A stretch of 64,000 nucleotides of DNA from Tanytarsus gracilentus. Its lineage: Eukaryota > Arthropoda > Insecta > Diptera > Chironomidae. Location of the stretch: contig JAXRKN010000021.1 in assembly GCA_038502055.1 (NCBI GenBank), positions 62,001 to 126,000 of the forward strand, in the 5' to 3' direction. Every line of letters begins with the position of its first letter. Positions within the stretch are counted from its first letter, which is position 1. Positions 1-8,711 of this stretch are shown here, one piece after another. The notes beneath the pieces were generated by a model. That model was not told where the DNA came from, ran no database searches, and worked only from the letters and a program-made list of their open reading frames with translations. The position numbers and the translations under genes are program-made.

Positions 1-28
1 TACTTTTTTTTCCATAAAAAACCCAGTG

Positions 29-285
29 AGAAATTATTTTTTGTTAATTAAAAAATCAGAAATTATTTTTTGTTAATTAAAAAATCAGAAATTATTTTTT
101 GTTAATTAAAAAATCAAAAATTATTTTTTGTTAATTAAAAAATAAAAAATCAAAAATTATTTTTTGTTAATTAAAAAACAGAAATTATTTTTTGTTAATT
201 AAAAAATCAAAAATTATTTTTTGTTAATTAAAAAATCAGAAATTATTTTTTGTTAATTAAAAAATCAAAAATTATTTGTTAATTT
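29..285. repeat. 29-bp tandem repeat, AT-rich
   Basis: About eight head-to-tail copies of a 29-bp unit with the core TTTTTTGTTAATTAAAAAAT. A few units are shortened or fused. Each unit contains a TTAATTAA palindrome flanked by T- and A-tracts. It lies upstream of the first odorant receptor, is non-coding, and could continue to the left of the window. Confidence 0.9.
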
Positions 286-465
286 TGTTAAAAATTAAAA
301 ACTTGATGTCAAAAATTTTATTAGGGATTTTTTTTTTGTTTTCTTCTTGGGTGACAAAAACTTTTCAATTATTTTTAACTGTTTGTTGATCACAAAACTT
401 TTAATTAATGTCTTTGAATTTTTTCATCATTTCTCTTTTAAATTTCATCAAGTTGCGACGTAAAA

Positions 466-1720
466 ATGGAAAATTTTCTCGGTGTTCCTTCAACTTTATC
501 AAACATCTTCAGTTTTGATTTAGTTTTAGATCCAAAAATTACTCAAATAAAAGTTTTAAAAAGTTTTTTATTCTTCATATTTTACAATCTAAATTTAGTC
601 GTGATGGGAATTATTTTGTGTGTGATAAAACATGAAGAGAAAACTGCTTTAATGGACTCGGTACTCGGAGCCTTCATTTTATTGACGTTAACGACAGTTT
701 TGGCCTTAAAATATGCATCAATTCTTTATCATCGAGAAAATATTCAAGAAATTATTAAAAGAATTAAAAGTTCAAACGATTTTTTGCCCGAACTCAAGGA
801 AAAGTTTAGAAATTTTGAGAGATTTCAAAAAGCTTTAAAAATTTATCTCGCATTAAATTCTTCAGTCGCAATTTGCGTTTGCACCTACCGAGCATTCACT
901 GGTTCAACTGCAATTTCAGTTTTTGCAATTTTACCATTCAAAATTCAAAGTCGAATTTGTTCAATTTTGATAACCTTTTGGTCGTGCGTGACTCAAATAA
1001 GCGCTCAAATAATTTTCTCATTTTGTGGAATTTTAACTTTCAAAATGATTTTTTTTGTATCGATGGAATTTAAAGAGCTCGCGATAAAAATTCGTGATTT
1101 GAAAAAATTAAAAAAAGAAGAAAGTGAAATTTATCCAAATTTGCTGTCAAAGTTTCCAATGAAGAAGACTTTACGACGATCTCAACCACCAAATGATGCA
1201 GATCTCATCGAAACTTTTAAAACTTATTCAAATTTAATTGAATCATCAAAATTACTTCAGAAAGTTTTGCACGTTCCATTGTCTTACAACATGATTGTCA
1301 GTGCTCTTGTCATCTGTTCACTCACCTTTCGAATGTCAATTGGAAATTATCCGCCGCAACTTCTTCTTCATGCATTAGTATTTAATGTTTTAAGGATCGG
1401 AGTTGAAATTTATTTCTGTCAAATGTTAAAAGATTCGAGCGAAGAAGTTTCAGTTGCGATTTACGATTGCGGTTGGGAAAATTTTGAGGATGAAAGGTGC
1501 AAAAAAATTGTAAAATTTTCACTCATGAGAGCGCAAAAGTTTGAAACATTTAAGATTTTGAACTGGATGGAAATTAATTTGGAACTTTTTGGAAAGGTGA
1601 AATTTATTAAAATTATTATAAATTTTTTGATAATTTTGTTGAATTTTTTCTTTCATTTTTCAGATCATCAACACAGCTTATTCGTTGTACACTTTGTGTA
1701 AAGATTTATATGAAATGTAA
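466..1720 (+). CDS. odorant receptor (7tm_6), copy 1
   Basis: Seven-transmembrane insect odorant receptor, expected to pair with Orco in olfactory neuron membranes. There are two exons, 466-1596 and 1664-1720. The last is a 57-nt exon (IINTAYSLYTLC..., stop at 1718-1720) reached through a 67-bp GT-AG intron in phase 0, giving 395 aa. The tail pattern CQMLKDSSEEVS, then a CGWENF block, then a short exon with AYSLYT, is characteristic of 7tm_6 receptors. The start MENFLGVP matches the starts of the two neighbouring copies (MENFIEVP, MENILDIP). The middle is intronless here but split in the two minus-strand copies. Its last third is almost identical to copy 2, whereas the N-terminal two thirds differ strongly, which suggests gene conversion. 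The ligand cannot be told from sequence. Confidence 0.9.
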
Positions 1721-1798
1721 AATTTATTAAAAATTAAAAATAAAATCTTACTAAGACATTTGAAACATTTTTTAGACTCCTTAAAATTTTTTAAAATA

Positions 1799-1870
1799 CG
1801 TCAATACCTTTAATCAAAAAAACTTTTAAACACGCAACAAATTTTCGATTCAACACCTAAAAATTTTCTG
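1799..1870. repeat. duplicated 3' flank of odorant receptors (copy a)
   Basis: This stretch, downstream of odorant receptor copy 2, is closely matched at 3345-3421 downstream of copy 3. Both contain CACGCAACAAATTTTCGAT and then an AACACCTAAAAAT block. The shared non-coding flank shows that the duplication unit included 3' sequence. Confidence 0.75.
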
Positions 1871-1904
1871 GGGTGACAAAAATTGTTTTTTATTCATAAA
1901 GTTT

Positions 1905-3207
1905 TTACATTTCATATAAGTCTTTACATAAAGTGTACAACGAATAAGCTGTGTTGAGGACCTGAAGAAAATAAAAAACAATTTTTAATTTAAATTTTGT
2001 ACCAATTTAAAAATTTTTGCAAACCTGTCCAAAAAGCTCCATATTAATTTCCATCCAGTTCAAAATCTTAAATGTTTCAAACTTTTGCGCTCTCATGAGT
2101 GAAAATTTTACAATTTTTTTGCACCTTTCATCTTCAAAATTTTCCCAACCGCAATCGTAAATCGCAACTGAAACTTCTTCACTCGAATCTTTCAACATTT
2201 GACAGAAAAAAGTCTGAATTAAAATTCTCACAACATGATACACAGCCACAGTAATGCCCATAAAAGATGGAAGGATGTCGAAAGAAAACCGAAAAGCTGA
2301 TGAACAAATGATGAATGAAGTTGTAAAGAATGAAAGTTCTAATGGAATGCTGTAAATATCTTTCAAAATGTTTGATCGTTCGAGAAGTTCTGAGTGAATT
2401 TTAACGAGATGAATAAAATCTCCCATTGACACTACTGGTTCAACCTGTAAATTATTTTTTTATAATTTAAATTAAAATAATTAAATTTACTTCTCTTTCA
2501 GTAATTCCAGTCGATGTTGACGGAATTTTGTCTTCAAGATTAAAATTTTTATTTTCCCGCTCAACTTTGTGGTTTTTTAAGTCGAGAAACTTTTTTGCAA
2601 GCTCCTGAAACTCCAGCGACAGTATTAAAATTGTCTTGTAAATAATATAATATGAATAAAAGTGAACTGGCACGACTGAAAGTTGCAAGAAAAAAAATAA
2701 AGCAAGCATTGCAATATAGCTCGAAAAGTTGAGATTTCTGTAAGAGTAACCAAAGTAATAATAAACAATGTCAACGATGTTGAAAAGTGAAAGAAAAATT
2801 AAAGAAGAAATAATAAAAACTGTTAAGCTCTGAGACCTAAAAATTCTTTTTCTGAGTCCCTCAAAGTTTTCCAATCTTTTCTGTAGCTGAGGAGAAAATT
2901 CTTCAAAATTTTTTGTTTTCTTTATAAAATCACGAAGTTTGTTTCGTCTCAGAAAAATAGTAAGGTATGTCACTTGAATAAAAATTAACATTAGGATGAT
3001 TGACGTCCGCATCAATGTGTTCATGGTTAGTCCTTGTTTAATCATCACAAAAATACTAAAAGCAGTTGCAGTCACGTAAATTAAATTGTGAAAAGTAAAA
3101 ATTAAAACACTCCGAATGTAATTTTTTCGATCAAGATTTTCACACAAAATTAAATCGAGCGAGAGGAAAATTCTCAAATAATTTGGAACTTCAATAAAAT
3201 TTTCCAT
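1905..3207 (-). CDS. odorant receptor (7tm_6), copy 2
   Basis: Odorant receptor in three exons, 3207-2491, 2444-2025 and 1961-1905, all junctions phase 0 with GT-AG borders, giving 397 aa. It starts MENFIEVPNYL and ends VLNTAYSLYTLC...EM. Several hydrophobic segments fit a seven-transmembrane 7tm_6 protein. It is convergent with copy 1: the two 3' ends (1720 and 1905) face each other 184 bp apart and their near-identical last exons form an inverted repeat. The roughly 60 residues from CQMLKDSS to MEINMELFG match copy 1 at all but one position, while the first 239 residues are clearly diverged. The extra intron 2445-2490 is absent from copy 1. Confidence 0.9.
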
Positions 3208-3344
3208 CTTGAATGTTTCGAGGATTTTTTAAATATGAATTTATTTTTTTAGTAAAATTTGAAATTTATAAAAACTTTTTATTTTTCTCATGTTTTTAAT
3301 CAATAATTAATTTTATTTCATGTGTCAGATAAAAAAGTTTTTAA

Positions 3345-3421
3345 AACACGTCAAGACATTTAATCAAAAAAAAACTTTCAAACACGCAACAAATTTTCGA
3401 TACAACACCTAAAAATCTTTT
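3345..3421. repeat. duplicated 3' flank of odorant receptors (copy b)
   Basis: Direct repeat of 1799-1870, lying just downstream of odorant receptor copy 3. Confidence 0.75.
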
Positions 3422-3428
3422 AGTTAAT

Positions 3429-4676
3429 TCATGGTTTGTATAAATTGTTACAAAGCGTGTAAAGTGAGTAAGCGGCTTCCATCACCTGACAGTAAAAAAA
3501 TTATTTATAAACATGTATAAAAAATTTTATAATCACCTTTTTAAAAAGCTCTAAATTAATTTCCATCCAGTTCAAAATCTTAAATGTTTCAAACTTTTGC
3601 GCTCTCATGAGTGAAAACTTAACAATTTTTTTGCATTTTTCATCCTCAAAATTTTCCCAACCGCAATCGTAAATTGCATTTGAAACTTCTTCACTCGAAT
3701 CTTTTAACATTTGACAGAAATAGCTGATTGCGAAAATTCTGACTGACTCAATAATGAAAATGTTAAAGGCCAAAAAAACTGAAATTAATCCATTAAAGAA
3801 TCGAAATGGTGCAGAACCGATGATAAAAATGCAGATGACAAAAGAAAAATTGAAAGTAATTTGACAAACATTTTTGAGATCAAAAAACAATTCCAAAAGC
3901 TCCGCGTATCGTTTGATGAGTTTAACTAGATTTGTTTCAACCTTAAAAAAATTAAATAAATTTTTATTTTACTTAAAAAAATTTAAACTTACTTTGTAAT
4001 TTTTTATCTTCACAAACGATTGGAAAATTTCGGTTGACAAGAATGAAATTTTTTTTATGTCCTTAAATTCTCGAAAATTTCTCGCCAAATCTCGAAATTC
4101 CATCGATGTCAAAAAAATCATTTTAAAAATCATCAAGTGAGTGACGATCATTAAAATCAGTCCCGGAAATTGAACGTAGTTCACCCAAAGGTTCAAAATT
4201 ATATAAATAATTTTGTTGTCAATTGAAAGTCCAAAAAAATCTTTTAAAATTTTTCCATCAGCAAAAATCGTGACAAAAACTACAAAAGCGAGAAATCCAC
4301 AAAAAGTTATTAAAACGTTTCGACATCGACTTTCAAATGTACGAAATTTTTGCTGTTCCACTTGTGAAAATTTTTCAATTGAAAAACTTGCGAGAATTTT
4401 TTTAATTTTTTTCCTTTTAAATATCAAAGTGAGAATTGTTGTCATGATAAAAACGACGAACAATGGCACTGTCACTTGCATGATTTTATCAACTTTTTTG
4501 TTGTTATTTAAAATCGTAAAAACGGAGAAAACAAAAAAAATAACTAAATTTATCATATGCGAGGTGAAAATTGTGATACTTTTAAATAATTTTTCTCGTG
4601 ATTGATTTTCCCGAAGAAAAAAATCAAACGAGATAAAAATCTCAAGCCATCGAGGAATGTCGAGGATATTTTCCAT
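3429..4676 (-). CDS. odorant receptor (7tm_6), copy 3
   Basis: Odorant receptor in three exons, 4676-3993, 3941-3537 and 3485-3429, all phase 0, giving 381 aa. I chose the ATG at 4676 (MENILDIP) over an in-frame ATG nine codons upstream because the sister genes start MEN. The last exon encodes VMEAAYSLYTLC..., the usual 7tm_6 tail, in the same 57-nt size as in copies 1 and 2. The CQMLKDSSEEVSNAIYDCG block is again nearly identical to the neighbours while the rest is diverged. The intron positions match copy 2, so copies 2 and 3 look like direct tandem duplicates. Confidence 0.9.
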
Positions 4677-4703
4677 TTTTACTTCTTCTATTTGTAAAAT
4701 CAA

Positions 4704-5032
4704 GAAACAAAATGTAGAAATATCACAATATTGAATTTTTTAAAAGTGAGAAAGTTTTCTTGTCATTAAAAATTTACAAGTTAAAAGTATTTCTAGGGAA
4801 TAAACTTTTCTATATAGGGTAACTAATAAATTATAAATTCAAAAAAAAAATTAAAATGCTTGTATAAGAAAACTTTATTTAATTAATATTTGTTGGAAAC
4901 CATGGAAGTGTCAGAAGCGCAGATTTTTAGAGCCTTAGTTAGGAAACTTTTTAACAGACTTAAAAAAAGATTTGATGCATGCAACTTTTTAAGAAATTGC
5001 AAGTAAATCTTTTTTGTCTATTAAAGAAATAA
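4704..5032. other. intergenic, nothing recognised
   Basis: AT-rich spacer between odorant receptor copy 3 and the DUF1091 gene. No gene or clear repeat seen. Confidence 0.6.
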
Positions 5033-5819
5033 TTAGAAATATTTTCCACTCTTCGCAGCCTTCGATGGATCTAAATCGACAATGAAACGGCATCGCAACA
5101 AAGTCACATCCATTTCATCAACAATTCTGCTCAAGCGATTAATCGACATGAAATTTCCGGTCGGCATGAAAGATTGAACGAATGGCGGAAGAAGATTGTC
5201 ATCGAGAATTAAATCTTTGACGGTGTAAGTTGAGCGTTTATATGGACATTCGAGTGGAAGATTAGAAGTCTTTAAAATTTCTCTAATGATTGCCTTCAAA
5301 ATTGGACGTTTTTGTAAGCGAGTCAAAATATTGCAAACATTCACAGAGACATTCATCAAATGTTTATATTCGCCTTCGTCGACACGCTCAAAAATTGCTG
5401 AATGCATCTAAATAGAAAAATAGTTTATGAAAATTTTAAATTTTACCTACAGTGAGACACTCGCAATATTTGAAATTTATATTTTTTATAGATTTAAAAA
5501 TTTCCATTTTAAATTTTGTGAGTTTGCCACCCCTTGATAAAATTACATAAAGTGGTTCATTAATGTCCTCAAAAAGTTCAGTCTTTGCATTGATGATTGT
5601 TCGATCTCCTTTACGTTTGATGTTCATTTCGACGTTCATTACATTTTCATCAAACTTCAAGTCATGATGTTCGATTGTTATGCCACTCTTGAATTTTAAA
5701 TAAAAAAAATGAAAGTTTAAGTTTTAATTGAAAGCAAACAGAAATTTTGGATTTTCACTCACAAACGACAAAGCACCACCAAAAAAACAAAAAGTTGAAA
5801 TAAGAACCAAAAATTTCAT
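5033..5819 (-). CDS. DUF1091 (DM8-type) secreted protein
   Basis: Proposed exons are 5819-5763 (signal peptide MKFLVLISTFCFFGG), 5687-5451 and 5407-5033, about 222 aa. The last exon carries the insect DUF1091 signature: VNVCNIL, then LECPYKRSTYTVKDL, then LPPFVQSFMPTGNFMS. These are small secreted proteins of the MD-2-related lipid-recognition type, and some fly members act in taste and pheromone tissues. The signal exon joins in phase 0 with a GTGAGTG donor. The junction between exons 2 and 3 is less sure: a GTAGGT donor joined to ATGCAT, or GTAAAA joined six bases further in, both keep frame. The segment around KFKMEIFKSIKNINFK is longer than usual for the family and might be partly intronic. 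Confidence 0.72.
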
Positions 5820-5860
5820 GATGAAAATTTTCACTAAACAACTTAATGTGTTGGTTCATG

Positions 5861-5868
5861 TTTATATA
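5861..5868 (-). promoter_or_regulatory. TATA box of the DUF1091 gene
   Basis: TATATAAA on the minus strand, about 42 bp upstream of the signal-peptide ATG at 5819, which is a suitable distance for a short 5' leader. Confidence 0.5.
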
Positions 5869-6377
5869 GTTGGAACCTTATCAACTTTTGCAGATCTATA
5901 AAAAAAAATAGTTAAAACAATTAGAAAATAATTTTGGGTTACTTAATTGAGCGTGAAGAATGACGTAAAAAGTATCATTAAAGATTTTTTAGAAGTTCTG
6001 TAATTTTTTAATTAAATTAGAAAAATTTTATTTGTTTTTAAATTTAAAATTTTTTAAATAATTTTATCAATTATCCGCTACTCTAATTAAATTTTTAAAA
6101 ATCTAATCTATTTATTAATTTTAGGTAAAACTCTAATTTATAATCCACCCTTTTTTTTTTAATTTTTTCTTACCTCAATAAATTTATTTTTAGAATCAAA
6201 AAATTTAATAGAAAAATTTTCAACCTCAAAATGAAAAAACATTTTTAATTCACACCGGATGGATCATGAAAAATGAATTCATTAACAAGCTACAATTTAC
6301 TTGTTATATTTTTTTCTGAAATAATGTTGAACATCTTCCCACAAGTTCTGGAAATTTAATTTTTTTTCTCAAAATTG
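5869..6377. other. intergenic, nothing recognised
   Basis: AT-rich spacer between two divergent genes, with long A/T runs and no open frame of note. Confidence 0.55.
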
Positions 6378-6385
6378 TATAAAAG
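6378..6385 (+). promoter_or_regulatory. TATA box of the small secreted protein gene
   Basis: TATAAAAG lies 66 bp upstream of the ATG at 6451, consistent with transcription starting near 6408-6412. Confidence 0.55.
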
Positions 6386-6450
6386 GTTTGAAATCACAAA
6401 ATTTGATTTAAGTTTGATTTTGAATTTCGATAAAATTTAAAGAAAATAAA

Positions 6451-6817
6451 ATGAAAACTTTGGTGATTCTTTTAGTTCTCTGCACTTTTGCATATGTCAG
6501 CTGGTGAGTGAATAAATTTTTATAGTTTTCTATCTACTAGTAAAAATCAATTCAATAATTTAAATGACAGTGTCGACCCCCCAAAACCACCAGCAGCTAG
6601 TTCAAACAACAAGCCAGCAGCTGCTTCTAACACCAAACCACCAGTTTCTTCATCGGCATCCAAAAAACCAGAAGAATCTAAGAAAGGCTCATCAGCCGCT
6701 CCCAAATCCCGTGATGCCAAGAAGTCTGACAAAAAGTCTGGAACTCGAAACACTAAAAGAACATCCTCAGTTCCACCATCGGCTAATCATGACAATGTTC
6801 AAGCTTATGCTCTTTAA
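6451..6817 (+). CDS. small secreted Lys/Pro/Ser/Ala-rich protein
   Basis: Two exons, 6451-6503 and 6571-6817, joined inside a codon (TG|T) across a 67-bp GTGAGT...ACAG intron, giving 99 aa. Exon 1 is a clean signal peptide (MKTLVILLVLCTFAYVS). The mature part is low complexity, built of Pro, Ala, Ser, Asn and Lys, with basic KKPEESKKGSS and KKSDKKSG stretches, and ends ANHDNVQAYAL. No known domain is recognised. An AATAAA polyadenylation signal follows the stop within 20 bp, and a TATA box precedes the gene. Secretion is supported by sequence. Function is unknown: salivary, cuticular or antimicrobial roles are all possible. Confidence 0.8.
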
Positions 6818-6848
6818 AATTTCCAATAAAATCTTTTATTTCTAAAAA

Positions 6849-8132
6849 CTAATCTGAATTTTTTACAACTGGATGAATGACAATTGAAGCACCAACACAG
6901 CCGAGATTATCGCTAATGTAATCTTGGAAATTTGACTCGATTGTCCACATGTGACGTCTGAATCCAGGCATAACTTGTGTCGCTAATCGACATTCACCAC
7001 CACGTTGAACTTCAATGAAATTTGCGGCCTTGAAACAGCTTTCAGCGTCCCACATGTAGATGTCAGATTGTCCTTTGTATCTTAGGAAAACACCTGATCT
7101 ATTGTCAGTTCCAAGCAAGACAATTTGAAGTCCATGAGGCTTAGGGCCAACATCAACAACCGCACCAGAACCAGCACCTTGCCGAAGATGTTCAGTTTTA
7201 ATTGAGAAGAGTCTCGATGACTTAAGATAGCTGAAGTACAGATAACGACCACAGTTTTTATTGACAAGCAAAATGTAAAGGACATCAGAGCCTCCATGCG
7301 ATGAAGCGACAGCAGCTGGAAGAACAACTCGGAAGGATCTGCTATTGGTGACATCATGAACGATTATTGCGCGAGATCCAGCGTCGGCTACGTAACTGGA
7401 AATTAATTAAATAAAATTTAAATTTATTTAAGAGCTTTTGGATTTAAAATTTTGAGCTTTTAAGTTCATAATAAAAAGCTTTTGAGTCTAAAATGAAAAT
7501 GTTTTTAGGTTTCAAAAATTTAAAAGCTTCACTTACACATAAGCATTTCCACTTTCATCGTACTCAACCACCAAATGCTGAAGTTTTGAGTTTGCCACCA
7601 CCAAAGTACCTAAATCGACACTTTTCACAACTTTCCCCGTTTTAACATTAATCGCCATAACTTTAGGTGCGCATCTTCTAACCGGTTGTTCCATTGTGTT
7701 CACAACTCCAGTATCTAATGCCCAAAGCAAGTCATTTCCGTCTAAGAAAATGTCAACGACTGACTGTAACGCTTGACAATTTCCCTCTTCTTGCAAACTC
7801 CAGCATGGAAATGGTTGGATTGCTGTCACACAATTTCCTTTTTTCATTGACACTTTACCAAGTGTAAATGGCACGCCTGACTTTAATCGCGGTAATGTAA
7901 CGAAAGCTTCATCGCGATAAATTTGAGCGCGAGTTACGATGACATTTCTCGGTATAAATCGACCCGACTGAACGTAAATGTTTTTTGTCGATTGACATGG
8001 CCACTCGAGATTCGAACCACTCAGTTGAAAAGTGAGATCGTTGAGGATTTGCGTTGAGAGATCACAAGCGGCTTCAACATGACTCGAAATTAAAAATGAA
8101 AACAATAAAAATTTTACAATTCTCAACAGCAT
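6849..8132 (-). CDS. yellow / major royal jelly family protein
   Basis: Secreted beta-propeller protein of the MRJP/yellow family. Two exons, 8132-7537 and 7395-6849, are joined in phase 2 (GT|T) across a 141-bp intron, giving 380 aa, normal for the family. The signal peptide MLLRIVKFLLFSFLISSHVEA is followed by CWSLQEEGNCQALQSVVDIF, WALDTGVVN, RRCAPKV, and then YVADAGSRAIIVHDV across the splice. The EEGNCQALQSV and RRCPPKV-like blocks remind me of the yellow-g/g2 branch (eggshell related in flies), but I cannot confirm the subfamily. An in-frame ATG lies 16 codons upstream at 8180, but it abuts a TATAAA (8186-8181), so transcription should start downstream of it. I therefore take 8132 as the start. 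Confidence 0.88.
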
Positions 8133-8180
8133 GATTGAAAGTGCTGAGTGAAAATGAGTTCTTGAGGTGATTGAGTGCAT

Positions 8181-8186
8181 TTTATA
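8181..8186 (-). promoter_or_regulatory. TATA box of the yellow-family gene
   Basis: TATAAA on the minus strand directly before the ATG at 8180. The expected start site about 25-30 bp downstream lies past that ATG, which argues for translation from 8132. Confidence 0.5.
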
Positions 8187-8711
8187 TGCAAAATAGTTTT
8201 ATGCGCTCGTTTGCACTTTTTACATTTTCAAGTTCATTGACGAGGTTTTAGTGTGGAAATGAAATTTTCGTAAATTCTAAACTGTTGACACTTTTGGAAC
8301 GTGATTAAATTTCATAATAAAAATATTCGCCATGTGGAACTTACGTGTCCTATGACACCCAAAATAAACCAAAGGCTCCAGTTGTCGACTGCTTATTTTG
8401 AAAATATTATCGATGAAAATCAGAATTCATGTCCAGCTAGAATGGTGATTACACTTTAGGTGAATTCGATGCCTATCAAGCTTGTTTTCGATCCTTTGAA
8501 TGAGCGCTAAATAAAATTTGATAGCTCATAAAAAAATTCAATCTTATCACGACTAACAACCCTAACATGCTCAAACATCATTTCACCCTCTTATCGCTTG
8601 ACATTTTACACAAATTTTTTCATTATCATCTTCACAAAAACAATTTGTTCCGCATTTTCCAGCCGCATTTTTTCGCGCGCTGTTCAGTGATTTTTCGATA
8701 ATTGAACGAAA
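8187..8711. other. divergent intergenic region, yellow / prolyl hydroxylase
   Basis: Shared upstream region of two divergently transcribed genes, less AT-rich than the surrounding spacers. No RNA gene or repeat recognised. Confidence 0.5.

Noticed and set aside
8133..8180. Start of the yellow-family protein at 8180
   Set aside because: The TATA box abuts that ATG, and the signal peptide begins cleanly at 8132.
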